Shown here in pieces: positions 35,225-44,619 of a stretch of 64,000 bases of DNA. A model generated the notes under the pieces. It saw only the letters and a program-made list of their open reading frames with translations. It had not been told where the DNA came from and ran no database searches. The DNA lies in assembly GCF_001887355.1 (NCBI RefSeq), contig NZ_MPIN01000010.1, positions 247,303-311,302 on the forward strand, written 5' to 3'. Every line of letters starts with the position of its first letter. Position 1 is the first letter of the stretch. The stretch comes from Cystobacter ferrugineus (GTDB lineage: Bacteria; Myxococcota; Myxococcia; Myxococcales; Myxococcaceae). The translations under genes and the position numbers were made by a program.

Positions 35225-36580
35225 GTGAACGCGCTCGCCCGTCCCCTGCCCGCCAGCTCAAGTGCCGAGATCCTCTGGGAGAGGATGTTGGACTGTCTCC
35301 GCCAGGACAAGCTCGAGTACGCGCTCGGGTGGATTGGGCGGATGCGGCCCCTGGAGGTGCGCGAGGACACCCTGGTGATGGGCGTGCCGGACCGCTTCTA
35401 CCGCGACTGGCTGGACGACCACTACCGCCCGCTGCTCGAGTCCACGCTCGCGCGGGTGGCGGACCGTCCGATGGAGCTCGCCTATGAGGTGGTGCCGGGC
35501 CTGGCCCCGGCGCCCAATCTCCAGCCCCCGCCCTCCGCCCACAAGCCCGAGGGCGCCCGGCCCCCGCGCATGAACGCGCGCTTCACCTTCCAGACCTTCG
35601 TGGTGGCCGACAGCAACCAGCTCGCGGCGGCGGCCGCCGCGGCGGTGAGCGACAGCCCGGGGCGCGCCTACAACCCGCTCTACATCTATGGAGGCACGGG
35701 CCTGGGCAAGACGCACCTCCTGCACGCCATCGGCAACAAAATCTGGGAGCGCGACCCGAGCCAGCGCGTGGTGTACCTGTCGAGCGAGCAGTTCACCAAC
35801 GAGTTCATCGAGAGCGTGCGCGAGCAGCGCATGCCGGAGTTCCGGCGCAAGTTCCGCGACGAGTGCGACGTGCTGCTCATCGACGACGTGCAGTTCCTCG
35901 GGAGGAAGGAGGAGACGCAGCGCGAGTTCTTCCACACCTTCAACACGCTGCACGAGCTGGGCAAGGCCATCATCCTCACCAGCGACATGGTGCCCGCGGA
36001 GGTGCCGGGGCTCGAGGAGCGGCTGCGCAGCCGCTTCAGCATGGGGCTCATCACGGACATCCAGGAGCCCACGTTCGAGACGCGCGTGGCCATCCTCCAG
36101 AAGAAGGCGGTGCTCGAGGGCCTGGACCTGCCGGACGAGGTGGCGCACTACATCGCCCGGGCCATCCAGAAGAACGTGCGCGAGCTGGAGGGAGCGCTGG
36201 TGAAGGTGAGCGCCATCCACTCGCTCAGCCGCCAGCCGGTGACGGTGGACTTCGCGGCGCACGTGCTCAAGGACGTGCTGCCCACGCGCCAGGTGGTGGA
36301 CGTGGAGACCATCCAGAAGGAGGTGGCGCGCTACTACAAGGTCCCCGCCGAGGCCCTCAAGGAGGACCGGCGCCACAAGGCGCTCGCGCACGCGCGCCAG
36401 GTGGCCATGTACCTGAGCCGCAAGCTGACCAAGGCCTCGTTCCCGGAGATCGGCGCGCGCTTCAGCAAGGACCACTCCACCGTCATCTCCGCGGTGCGCA
36501 AGGTGGAGAAGCTGCGCGAGTCGGACGCTGGCATGAAGCGCGAGCTGGATGAGCTCGAGGCGAAGCTGACGGGCGAGTAG
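35225..36580 (+). CDS. dnaA: Chromosomal replication initiator DnaA
   Basis: 451 residues from the GTG at 35225. Domain I (about 12-90), a short linker, the AAA+ domain with Walker A GGTGLGKT (156-163) and Walker B LLIDD (217-221), and the C-terminal DNA-binding domain with the signature region [16 protein letters not shown]. It binds DnaA boxes and opens the origin. The linker domain II is short (about 25 residues). dnaN does not follow: the next gene is a coiled-coil protein. Confidence 0.97.
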   Translation: MNALARPLPASSSAEILWERMLDCLRQDKLEYALGWIGRMRPLEVREDTLVMGVPDRFYRDWLDDHYRPLLESTLARVADRPMELAYEVVPGLAPAPNLQPPPSAHKPEGARPPRMNARFTFQTFVVADSNQLAAAAAAAVSDSPGRAYNPLYIYGGTGLGKTHLLHAIGNKIWERDPSQRVVYLSSEQFTNEFIESVREQRMPEFRRKFRDECDVLLIDDVQFLGRKEETQREFFHTFNTLHELGKAIILTSDMVPAEVPGLEERLRSRFSMGLITDIQEPTFETRVAILQKKAVLEGLDLPDEVAHYIARAIQKNVRELEGALVKVSAIHSLSRQPVTVDFAAHVLKDVLPTRQVVDVETIQKEVARYYKVPAEALKEDRRHKALAHARQVAMYLSRKLTKASFPEIGARFSKDHSTVISAVRKVEKLRESDAGMKRELDELEAKLTGE

Positions 36581-36694
36581 GCGGCCCGCGCTCGCGGCCC
36601 GAAGCACTCCCATCCATGACCTTTCACGTGGGTTGACTGCGGGTGACCTGGTGAGTCATCTTGCTCGTGCGGTCTCCACGAGAGGAGTGTGTCG

Positions 36695-37204
36695 ATGGAT
36701 CAGTGCAATTCCATGTCTACGGTGAAGGATGATCCGGCTCTCACGCCGGGTGAGCAGCGCATCCTGGCGGTGCTGGGGCAGGGTTTTCAGCGCATGGAGC
36801 AGCGCCAGCAAGCGCTGGAAAACAAGCTGGAAGCCCAGTCGAAGCAGTTGGTGGAGTTGACCGCCCGGGTCAGCCAGGAAGCCGCCGCCAGCAAGCAGCG
36901 CGACCGGCAACTGTCCGCGGACATCCAGCATCTTCGTGAGGAAGGAGCGACGCGGGACCTCCATTGGCACAGCACGCTCCAGCGGGAGATGAACGCGTTC
37001 CGGATCGAGGTCTCCGGGAAGTTCAGTCATCACAACACCCGGTTGGAGATGCTGGAGTTGAGCATCGGGCGCACCAACCTGGGCTTGCAGCAGCTCGACC
37101 AGCGCCTTCATCAACTCCAGAAGGAGCATCTCAGGCTGGGCGACCTGATCGAGCAGGCGTCCGCCTCCCACACGGTCCTCGAGGAACCCTCTCTCACCTC
37201 CTGA
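36695..37204 (+). CDS. Coiled-coil protein of unknown function
   Basis: 169 residues, ATG at 36695 with GAGGAG at 36682-36687. Nearly the whole chain is heptad-patterned helix, rich in Gln, Leu and Glu ([20 protein letters not shown]), with a histidine cluster in the middle ([18 protein letters not shown]). No signal peptide or membrane segment. It occupies the place after dnaA where dnaN is often found. A -35-like TTGACT lies at 36633-36638 upstream. Confidence 0.75.
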   Translation: MDQCNSMSTVKDDPALTPGEQRILAVLGQGFQRMEQRQQALENKLEAQSKQLVELTARVSQEAAASKQRDRQLSADIQHLREEGATRDLHWHSTLQREMNAFRIEVSGKFSHHNTRLEMLELSIGRTNLGLQQLDQRLHQLQKEHLRLGDLIEQASASHTVLEEPSLTS

Positions 37205-37403
37205 GAGGTCCGCGGTCGGGAAGGACCCGTCGCCCATCCGGGACGCCCCTTCCCCCCGCACACCCCGGGACAACCCGGCACCGGGTTCGCTATACCGGGG
37301 TCCAGCACCCGCCCGCCGCGGGCTCCCGGCAACTCCCGTGCATCGGAGACTCCGCGGGGGGCTCCGCGCCTGCACTCGGGCGGGTTCCGGAGGAGCAACA
37401 CCC

Positions 37404-38030
37404 ATGCGGTTGACGGTCTTTGGAGCGACGGGACGCGTCGGGCACACGCTGGTGCACGACGCGTTGGGGCAGGGGCACGAGGTGACGGCGTACGTCCGAG
37501 ACCCCAAGCGCCTGGGACTCAAGCACGGCAAGCTCCACATCAAGAAGGGCAGCCTGGAGGATGGCACCACCGTCGCCGAGGCCCTGCGCGGCTCGGACGT
37601 GGTGGTGAGCGCCATCGGCGCCCGCGATGCCACCCACCCCGTCTCGGTGGTGACCCACGCCACGCGCTCCATCATCGCGGCCATGAAGGGCGAGGGTGTC
37701 CAGCGGCTCGTCTCGGTGGGCGCCGCGGGACTCCTGCCCCACGCGGCCGGCGGCCTCACCGGCGAGCACGGCCTTCCCCCCTTCCTGCGCCACGCCTTCG
37801 AGGATCACCGCGGCGCGCTGCTCGCCCTGCAGGAGAGCGGCCTGGACTGGGTGGTGGTGTGTCCGCCCGTCATGCCCAGTGGCCTGAAGACGGGCAAGTA
37901 CCGCGTCGCCGTGGAAGCCCTGCCCGCCGGCGGCCGGCAGGTCTACGCCGAGGACGTGGCCGACTTCACCCTCAAGGCGGCCACCGGCAACGACTACCAC
38001 CGGGTACGCGTGGGCATCGTCGGCGACTGA
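37404..38030 (+). CDS. NAD(P)-binding oxidoreductase, NmrA/BLVRB-like
   Basis: 208 residues. An N-terminal Rossmann motif TVFGATGRVGHTLVHDAL is followed by EVTAYVRDPKRLG, VVVSAIGARD and LVSVGAAGLLPH, the layout of atypical short-chain dehydrogenases related to biliverdin reductase B and NmrA. GGAGGAG lies eight bases before the ATG. No catalytic Tyr-x3-Lys is evident. Substrate unknown. It converges with the secretin-domain gene with 16 bases between them. Confidence 0.85.
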   Translation: MRLTVFGATGRVGHTLVHDALGQGHEVTAYVRDPKRLGLKHGKLHIKKGSLEDGTTVAEALRGSDVVVSAIGARDATHPVSVVTHATRSIIAAMKGEGVQRLVSVGAAGLLPHAAGGLTGEHGLPPFLRHAFEDHRGALLALQESGLDWVVVCPPVMPSGLKTGKYRVAVEALPAGGRQVYAEDVADFTLKAATGNDYHRVRVGIVGD

Positions 38031-38046
38031 GCCCCGCTCGGACTGC

Positions 38047-38562
38047 CTACGGCAGCGCGGGCGCCTCCACGTCCGTGACGATGAGCGTGTTCGTGCGCAC
38101 ATCCACGCTCACCTGCCCCCGGGGCGACAACACCGCCTTCACCTGGGGCAGCAGCTCCGCCGCCCGCGCATGGCTCACGGGAATGAACCAGGTGCGCAGC
38201 GGGCCCTCGGCCTCGCGCGTCTGGGCGAGCCGCGCCCGCGCCTCGGCCTCCTCGTGGAGCACCCGCAGGGGCGCCACGCGCAGGATGTTGCCCTGGCGCT
38301 CCATGCCCAGCCCCTGGGACACCAGCACCCCCTGGAGCGCCTTCGTCCACGGCACGTCGCGCAGCGTGAGCGTCACCGTGCCCCGCACCTCCTCGGAGAG
38401 CACCAGGTTCATCCCGCCCATCTCCGCGAGCCCCCGCAGCACCTGCTCCAGCGGCGCCCGCACCACGTCGAGCGAGACGCGCCGGGTCTGCCTCGGCTCC
38501 CGGGCCTGGACGGGCAGGGCGGTGAGGGCCAGCGCGAGGCACACGGCACGGGAAGAGCGCAT
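38047..38562 (-). CDS. Exported protein with secretin N-terminal (STN-like) domains
   Basis: 171 residues. A cleavable signal peptide (SSRAVCLALALTALPVQA) is followed by an STN-type domain with VSLDVVRAPLEQVLRGLAEM and VTLTLRDVPWTKALQGVLVS, then a short second domain with TWFIPVSHARAAELLP and DVRTNTLIVTDV. These are the N0/N1-like modules of type II/IV pilus secretins (PilQ, GspD), but the pore-forming secretin domain is absent. It may be a periplasmic adaptor or a truncated secretin. Confidence 0.8.
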   Translation of the reverse strand: MRSSRAVCLALALTALPVQAREPRQTRRVSLDVVRAPLEQVLRGLAEMGGMNLVLSEEVRGTVTLTLRDVPWTKALQGVLVSQGLGMERQGNILRVAPLRVLHEEAEARARLAQTREAEGPLRTWFIPVSHARAAELLPQVKAVLSPRGQVSVDVRTNTLIVTDVEAPALP

Positions 38563-38783
38563 GAGGAACCTCCAGGAGACGGGGGTCCAGTGTAGCGCCC
38601 TTCCCGGAGGGAGGCACCCGGCCCCGGGCATTCCCCGCGCGCCGTCTTCCCTCGAACGCAGGAGGGCACAGCGGCCGTCCAGGAAGAGCCCCCGGGAAGA
38701 GCGGCCCGGGACGGCCTTGTGACGGGCCCCTCGCGCCCCCATCTCTCACGAGGGGGGGATTCCCCGAGCACGAGGGTACACCC

Positions 38784-39005
38784 ATGGCGAACCATGACAT
38801 CGGCCACTGCAAGGATTGCCGCTACTTCAACAGCAAGAGCATGCACCCGAGCGGCTCGGAGATCGCTCAATGCCGGCAGCCCGAGCTGCAGGACTTCGAT
38901 CTGCTCGTGGCCGGAGACTGCGGCTGCAATGCCTTCGAGGCCCGGGCGGAATCGGACATCTCCCGGGGCATGCCCATGGAGGAGCCCTCGCCGATGGTGC
39001 ATTGA
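38784..39005 (+). CDS. Small cysteine-rich protein
   Basis: 73 residues with five cysteines: C-x2-C in GHCKDCRYF, a single C in IAQCRQP and C-x-C in GDCGCNAFE. The spacing suggests a metal-binding (zinc or iron-sulfur) fold. No signal peptide. Not assigned to a family. It precedes the methyltransferase gene by 27 bases on the same strand and may be co-transcribed. Confidence 0.72.
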   Translation: MANHDIGHCKDCRYFNSKSMHPSGSEIAQCRQPELQDFDLLVAGDCGCNAFEARAESDISRGMPMEEPSPMVH

Positions 39006-39032
39006 GCCGCGGGATCGCGTCACAGTGAGGGC

Positions 39033-39755
39033 ATGTTCCATCCCAAGGGACCCGGTCTCGGAGAGCTGCTCCACCAGGGCTTGCAGTCCGTGGAGCGAGG
39101 CTATGATCTGCTCGCCCCGAAGTTCGACTACACCCCCTTCCGCACACCCGAGGACGTGCTGACGGCGAGCATCGCCCTGGCCGGCGCCCCCCGGAGCGTG
39201 GAGCGGGCCCTGGACGTGTGCTGTGGCACGGGAGCCGCCCTGCGCCACCTGCGCCCCTTGTGCCGCCAGGACGTGGTGGGCGTGGACCTGAGCCAGGGCA
39301 TGCTCGACGAGGCCCGGCGCCACCTCGCCCACGCGCCCGGCGAGGCCCGGGTGGAGCTGGTGCGCGGCGACGCCCTGGCACTGCCGTGGCGCGAGGCGTT
39401 CGACCTGGTGACGAGCTTCGGCGCCTTCGGCCACATCCTCGAGCGCGACGAGCCCCGTCTCGTGGAGGGCATCCACCAGGCCCTGCGCCCGGGTGGCCGC
39501 TTCCTCTTCGTCACCGCGGATCGGCCCTCGCCCTGGCGCCCGGGCTACTGGATGGCCCGCGCCTTCAACGCCGCCATGCACGTGCGCAACTCGCTCTGGC
39601 GGCCGCCCTTCGTCATGTACTACCTCACCTTCCTGCTGCCACGTGCCCGCTCGCTCCTGGAAGCCCAGGGCTTCCACCTGGCGGTGCACCGCGACGCCCT
39701 GCCCGAGCGCTACTCCCGGGCCGGACTGTGCGTCGTGGTCGCCACCCGGGCGTGA
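39033..39755 (+). CDS. Class I SAM-dependent methyltransferase
   Basis: 240 residues. Motif I LDVCCGTGAALRHL, motif II VGVDLSQGMLDEARRHLA, ALPWREAFDLVTSFGAFGHI and the post-motif ALRPGGRFLF are typical of the Methyltransf_25 group. The N-terminal extension RGYDLLAPKFDYTPFRTP places it near the UbiE-like methyltransferases, but no substrate can be inferred. Soluble. Confidence 0.88.
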   Translation: MFHPKGPGLGELLHQGLQSVERGYDLLAPKFDYTPFRTPEDVLTASIALAGAPRSVERALDVCCGTGAALRHLRPLCRQDVVGVDLSQGMLDEARRHLAHAPGEARVELVRGDALALPWREAFDLVTSFGAFGHILERDEPRLVEGIHQALRPGGRFLFVTADRPSPWRPGYWMARAFNAAMHVRNSLWRPPFVMYYLTFLLPRARSLLEAQGFHLAVHRDALPERYSRAGLCVVVATRA

Positions 39756-39837
39756 GGCGAAGGGGGCGGCCCGTGCAGGTCTGACCAGGACATCCTATCA
39801 TCCTGGAGTTCCCCGCCTGCCGGAGCTGTACCCCTCC

Positions 39838-41166
39838 ATGAACTCCCCGTCCCTCCCGTTCGAGGCGAGCACGAATCCGGAGACGTGGCGGCGGCGCGAG
39901 CGGACGATCCTGGTGTTCGCCGCGCTCGTCCCGCTGCTCTACGCACTGGACTGGTTCGCCCTGGGCCACTGGAGCCCGACTCCCCTGGTGGTGCGGCTGG
40001 TCTGGTCCGCGCAGCTCCTGCTGTACATGGTGCTGTGCCGGACGCTGGGCCCGCGCTGGGAGCAGCGGCTCGCGAACGTCAACAGCATCGCCACCTGCTG
40101 CTGCTTCCTCACCCTCATCTACGTCACCGGGGCCCAGCACAGCCCCTACCTCCACCTGCTGCCCAGCCTCCCGCTCATCATCGCCCTCATCCAGCCGCGC
40201 GACGGGTGGCCCGCCCTGCTCAGTGGCATCACCTGCACCCTGGGCACGGTGCTGATGTTGCTTTCCCTGGGCTGGCCCATGGCGGCACTCGGCTGGGCCC
40301 TGCTCACCGGCTCGGCCACGTTCTTCGGCGTGTATGGCGCGGCGCAGTACCGCAAGGCCCAGGAGGCCGAGCACGCCGTGCGCCTGGAGCGTGCCCGCCG
40401 CGAGAGCCTGGAGAAGCTCGCCCTGGCCGAGCGCCAGCGCGCCCAGACGGAGAAGCTGGCCACCGTGGGACGGCTCGCGGCGGGCGTGGTGCATGAAATC
40501 AACAACCCGCTGGCCTTCGTGCGCTCCAACCTGGAGTTCCTGCGCACCGAGGTGCTGCGCCAGTCCCTCCCCCAGGAGGCCCACGCGGAGCTGAGCGAGG
40601 TGTTCGAGGAGACGCGCCAGGGCGTGGAGCGCATCCGGCAGATCGTCTCGGACCTGCGGGGCTTCTCGCACGTGGACATGGAGGAGCCGACCGCGTGCGC
40701 GCTGGCGGACGTGGTGACGGACGCGTCGCGGCTGGCGGGCGTGCGGCTCAAGCACGTGGCGCGGCTGACGGTGGCGCTGCCCCCGGAGCTGCCCGACGTC
40801 TTCGCCATCCGCCGGCGCCTGGCGCAGGTGGTGCTCAACCTGCTCGTCAACGCGGGCGACGCGCTGGAGGAGGCGCGGGTGCCCGGCGGCGAGGTGCGCG
40901 TGACCGGCGTGGCCGAGGGAGCGCGCGTGGCGCTCCTGGTGGAGGACAACGGCCCGGGCTTTCCCCCCGAGGTGATGCCCCACCTCTTCGAGTCCTTCTT
41001 CACCACCAAGGGCCCCGACAAGGGCACGGGGCTCGGGCTGGCCTTGTCGCGCGAGCTGGTGGAGCGCTTTGGTGGCACGCTCGTGGCCGAGAACCGGCCC
41101 GAGGGCGGCGCCCGGCTGCGCCTGGAGCTGCCCGTGCACGCGCCGCCCCCGGCTCCCGGGGGTTGA
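39838..41166 (+). CDS. Membrane-bound sensor histidine kinase
   Basis: 442 residues. Six hydrophobic helices (about 23-165) are followed by a short coiled coil. The HisKA domain has His219 in VVHEINNPLAFV, then the HATPase_c domain with N box NLLVNAGDALEE, G1 EDNGPGFPPEV, F box FFTTK and G2 GTGLGLALSREL. It lacks PAS, HAMP and receiver domains, and no response-regulator gene is adjacent, so it is an orphan kinase of the NtrB-like group common in myxobacteria. Confidence 0.9.
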   Translation: MNSPSLPFEASTNPETWRRRERTILVFAALVPLLYALDWFALGHWSPTPLVVRLVWSAQLLLYMVLCRTLGPRWEQRLANVNSIATCCCFLTLIYVTGAQHSPYLHLLPSLPLIIALIQPRDGWPALLSGITCTLGTVLMLLSLGWPMAALGWALLTGSATFFGVYGAAQYRKAQEAEHAVRLERARRESLEKLALAERQRAQTEKLATVGRLAAGVVHEINNPLAFVRSNLEFLRTEVLRQSLPQEAHAELSEVFEETRQGVERIRQIVSDLRGFSHVDMEEPTACALADVVTDASRLAGVRLKHVARLTVALPPELPDVFAIRRRLAQVVLNLLVNAGDALEEARVPGGEVRVTGVAEGARVALLVEDNGPGFPPEVMPHLFESFFTTKGPDKGTGLGLALSRELVERFGGTLVAENRPEGGARLRLELPVHAPPPAPGG

Positions 41167-41260
41167 GCGCCGGACGCGGCGACTTTCCGCGCTCCGCCCT
41201 TACGAGGGCACGTGCTAAGCGGAGAGCCCTCTCAACCACCCCGAGGAGGGCCCCGCTCGC

Positions 41261-42664
41261 ATGAAAGCGTTCATCGCCGCCACCGCCCTCGCCCTTGGCC
41301 TCCCGGCCTTCGCCCAGCAACACGAGGCGAAGCCGCCGCGGCCCGGACGCGAGGCACTCACCATCCCCTACGAGAAGTACGCCCTGCCCAATGGCCTGGA
41401 AGTGCTGCTCGCGCGCGACCCCAAGCTGCCCGTGGTGGCCGTCAACGTCTGGTACCACGTGGGCGCCTACGACGAGCAGCCCGGCCGCACCGGCTTCGCC
41501 CACCTCTTCGAGCACATGATGTTCCAGGGCTCCAAGCACGTGCCGGATGACGTCCACATCGCCCTGCTCGAGCAGCTCGGCGGCACGGATCTCAACGGCA
41601 CCACCAACTTCGATCGCACCAACTACTTCGAGACCGTGCCGAGCAACCAGCTCGCCACCGCGCTGTGGCTGGAGAGCGACCGCATGGGCTTTTTGCTCGA
41701 CGCGCTCGACGAGAAGAAGCTGCGCACCCAGCAGGAGGTGGTGAAGAACGAGCGCCGCCAGGGCGTGGAGACGCGCCCCTACGGCATCGCCCAGGAGAAG
41801 TTCTGGCAGACGCTCTTCCCCGCGCCCCACCCCTACCACGGCAAGGTCATCGGCTCGATGGCGGACCTGGACGCCGCCACCGTGGAGGACGTGAAGGCCT
41901 TCTTCCGCAAGTGGTACGCCCCCGCCAACGCCACGCTCGCCGTGGTGGGTGACTTCGAGCCCCAACAGGCCCGCGCCCTCATCGAGAAGTACTTCGCCAC
42001 GCTGCCGAGCAACCCCAAGCCCACGCGCCCCGAGGTCGCCCCGGTGAAGCTCACCGAGGAGAAGCTCGTGCGCCACGACGAGAAGATCGGCACGCTGCCC
42101 CTGGTCATCATGGGCTGGCACACCCCGCCGTACCTGAGCGAGGGCGACGCCATCGCGGACGTGCTCGGCAACGTGCTCGGCACGGGCAAGTCCAGCCGGC
42201 TCTACCAGCGGCTCGTGGTGGACAAGGGGCTCGCCCAGAGCGTGAGCGCCTCCCAGCAGAGCCTCGGCGCCCAGTCCGTCTTCACCGTGGAGGCGGTGGC
42301 CCGGCCCGGCGTGTCCAGCGACGCGCTCGTCAAGGAGCTCGACGCGGTGCTCGAGGAGATGCGCCGCACGGGCCCGACGCCCGCGGAAATCAACCAGGCG
42401 CGTACGCGCTTCGAGACGCAGATGCTCGCCGGGCTGCAGTCGGTGGGCGGCTTCGGTGGCAAGGCGGACACCCTGCAGAGCTACAACCACCACCAGGGAG
42501 ACCCGGGCTTCCTCGTGCGCGACCTGGAGCGCTACGACGCGGTGACGCCCGAGCGCGTGCGCGACTTCGCTCGCGACATGCTCAAGCCCACCGAGCGCGT
42601 GGTGCTCCACGCCGTGCCCTCGCCGACGAGCCCGTCCCCCGCCCCCTCGAAGGAGAAGCCGTGA
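41261..42664 (+). CDS. Exported M16 zinc peptidase, catalytic subunit
   Basis: 467 residues. Signal peptide (to about residue 18), then an M16 domain with zinc motif HLFEH at 81-85 in GRTGFAHLFEHMMFQG and the downstream glutamate in RTQQEVVKNERRQG. Its TGA overlaps the start of the next gene, an M16 protein without the zinc motif; the two would form a heterodimeric M16B-type protease of the periplasm. Confidence 0.93.
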   Translation: MKAFIAATALALGLPAFAQQHEAKPPRPGREALTIPYEKYALPNGLEVLLARDPKLPVVAVNVWYHVGAYDEQPGRTGFAHLFEHMMFQGSKHVPDDVHIALLEQLGGTDLNGTTNFDRTNYFETVPSNQLATALWLESDRMGFLLDALDEKKLRTQQEVVKNERRQGVETRPYGIAQEKFWQTLFPAPHPYHGKVIGSMADLDAATVEDVKAFFRKWYAPANATLAVVGDFEPQQARALIEKYFATLPSNPKPTRPEVAPVKLTEEKLVRHDEKIGTLPLVIMGWHTPPYLSEGDAIADVLGNVLGTGKSSRLYQRLVVDKGLAQSVSASQQSLGAQSVFTVEAVARPGVSSDALVKELDAVLEEMRRTGPTPAEINQARTRFETQMLAGLQSVGGFGGKADTLQSYNHHQGDPGFLVRDLERYDAVTPERVRDFARDMLKPTERVVLHAVPSPTSPSPAPSKEKP

Positions 42665-44172
42665 TGCGCCGCCTGTTCCTCGCCGTCTCCACCCTGGCGC
42701 TGCTCGCCGCGGGCTGCCGCTCGGCGCCCCAGCCCACGCCCGAGCCGAACCAGGCCCCCGCCCCCGAGGCTCCCGCCACCCCCGCCGCGGACCCCGAGGC
42801 CTTCCGGGATCAGCCCCCCACCGCTGGCCCCTCGCCCGAGCTGGTGCTGCCCCGCTTCGAGCAGGCGGTGCTGGACAACGGGCTCACCGTGCTGGTGAGC
42901 ACGCGCAAGGAGCTGCCGCTCGTGTACGTGGGCACCGCCTTCGCCGCGGGCAGCGCGAGCGACCCGCAGGGCAAGTGGGGCCTGGCGGATCTCACCTACA
43001 AGACGATGCTGGAGGGCGCGGCCGGCAAGGACACGCTCGCCCTGGACCAGGCCTTCCAGAACCTGGGCGTGTCGCCCTCGCTGGGCGTCAGCTCGGACGG
43101 GGCCATCCTGGGCGTGCGGGTGCTCCAGCGCAACACCGAGGCGGCGCTGGCGCTCCTCACCCAGGTGGTGCGCCAGCCCACGTTCGCGCCCAAGGACTTC
43201 GAGCGGCGCCAGAAGCTGCAACTGGCCGAGCTGGTGCGCGCCCTCGGCAGCCCGGGCTTCCTCGCGCAGCGCACGTTCCTCGACGTGGTGTTCGGCGCGG
43301 CGCACCCCTATGGGCACCCGACGAACGGCCTGCCGGAGACGGTGGGAAGCGTGACGGTGCGCGACGTGAAGGCCTTCTACGAGAAGAACGTGGGCCCGCG
43401 CACCACGGCGCTGGTGATGACGGGCGACATCACGCTGGAGCAGGCGGTGGCGCTGGCGAAGAAGTCCTTCGGCGACTGGAAGAGCAAGGCCGTGCTGCCT
43501 CCGGTGCCGCCCGCGCCTCCCACGCCCGCGCGGGGCCAGGTGGTGTTCGTGCCCAAGGCGGGGTTGGATCAGACGATCGTCATCATGGGCCGGCCGGGCG
43601 TCGCCGCGGGACATGGGGACGAGTCCGCGCTGGACCTGGCCACCACGGTGTTCGGCGGCTTCTTCGGCAGCCGGCTGAACATGAACCTGCGCGAGGACAA
43701 GGGCTACAGCTATGGGGCCAACTCGGGCTCGGACGCGCGGCTGGGGGTGGGGCCGCTGACGGCGTCCTCGTCGGTGCGCGCGGACGTGACGGGCGCGGCG
43801 GTCACCGAGTTCGTCAACGAGCTCAAGGGCCTGCGCGAGCGCCCCATCACCCCGCGCGAGCTGGAGCCGGCGCGCGAGGGCCTCATCCGCGCGTTCCCCG
43901 GCAGCTTCGAGTCGGTGGAGGGCCTGGGCGCGAGCGCCTCGGAGCTCTTCCTGCGCCGGCGCCCCCTGGACGAGTACGCGCGCACGGTGGCGGGCCTGGA
44001 GAAGGCCACGCCCGCCGAGGTGCAGCGCGTGGCCGAGGCCTACCTGAGCCCGGACGCCATGCAGATCGTCCTGGTGGGAGACCCCGAGGTCATCCAGCAG
44101 CAGGTGGGGCCGCTGGGGCTCGGCAAGCTGGTGGCGCGGGAGCCGGCGAAGACACCGGCCCCCAAGCCCTGA
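42664..44172 (+). CDS. M16 non-catalytic subunit, lipoprotein
   Basis: 502 residues. Lipobox LLAAGC near residue 18, a Pro-rich tether, then two M16 half-domains. Where the zinc motif should be the sequence reads GLADLTYKTMLEG, so it is inactive. The second half has GFFGSRLNMNLREDKGYSYG, the R/Y substrate-binding element that completes the active site of the partner. Start overlaps the previous stop; a GTG three bases upstream is also possible. Confidence 0.9.
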   Translation: MRRLFLAVSTLALLAAGCRSAPQPTPEPNQAPAPEAPATPAADPEAFRDQPPTAGPSPELVLPRFEQAVLDNGLTVLVSTRKELPLVYVGTAFAAGSASDPQGKWGLADLTYKTMLEGAAGKDTLALDQAFQNLGVSPSLGVSSDGAILGVRVLQRNTEAALALLTQVVRQPTFAPKDFERRQKLQLAELVRALGSPGFLAQRTFLDVVFGAAHPYGHPTNGLPETVGSVTVRDVKAFYEKNVGPRTTALVMTGDITLEQAVALAKKSFGDWKSKAVLPPVPPAPPTPARGQVVFVPKAGLDQTIVIMGRPGVAAGHGDESALDLATTVFGGFFGSRLNMNLREDKGYSYGANSGSDARLGVGPLTASSSVRADVTGAAVTEFVNELKGLRERPITPRELEPAREGLIRAFPGSFESVEGLGASASELFLRRRPLDEYARTVAGLEKATPAEVQRVAEAYLSPDAMQIVLVGDPEVIQQQVGPLGLGKLVAREPAKTPAPKP

Positions 44173-44175
44173 CGC

Positions 44176-44469
44176 TCAGCGCGCGTCCGCCTCGTCGTCC
44201 TCGGACTCCGTGCGGCCATGGTGCCGGCGAACCAACTCGTCGGCCTCGTCGATGGGGCTGCGCACGTCGGGCACGGGGCCGCCCACGGGGGCATCGCTGT
44301 CCAGGGCGAACTTCTGCTCCGAGCTCGCGTGGATGGAGTCGGCGGCGTAGAGGGGCCGGGTGTCATCGGCCTCCAGGCCCCGCTCCACGCGATCCTTCGC
44401 GAAGGGAGGCTTGCCTCTGGGGTTCTCGTGCGGGTGCACGGGGCTGTACTTCCTCGGCTTCTCGGCCAT
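44176..44469 (-). CDS. Small hydrophilic protein of unknown function
   Basis: 97 residues from the ATG at 44469. Highly charged and probably disordered: KPRKYSPVHPHENPRGKPP, then an acidic end with DELVRRHHGRTESEDDEAD. No family recognised. It ends four bases from the stop of the convergent M16 subunit gene. Confidence 0.6.
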   Translation of the reverse strand: MAEKPRKYSPVHPHENPRGKPPFAKDRVERGLEADDTRPLYAADSIHASSEQKFALDSDAPVGGPVPDVRSPIDEADELVRRHHGRTESEDDEADAR

Positions 44470-44619
44470 GGGAAGGCTCCTCGGATGCGGACGCGCGGGG
44501 TTGCGCGCATCCATCAATGTGCGGCGGGTCCTCGGCCCACGGCTACCCGGAGCCGGAAGAGGGCCTGTCCGCCCGCCCGCCTCGGGAGCACGGCGGGCAC
44601 GAGGCCCCGCGAGGAGCGC

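Noticed and set aside
36621-36634. CTTTCACGTGGGTT after dnaA as a further parS site
   Set aside because: Only 9 of 14 positions match the core and the right arm is lost; expected by chance at this length.
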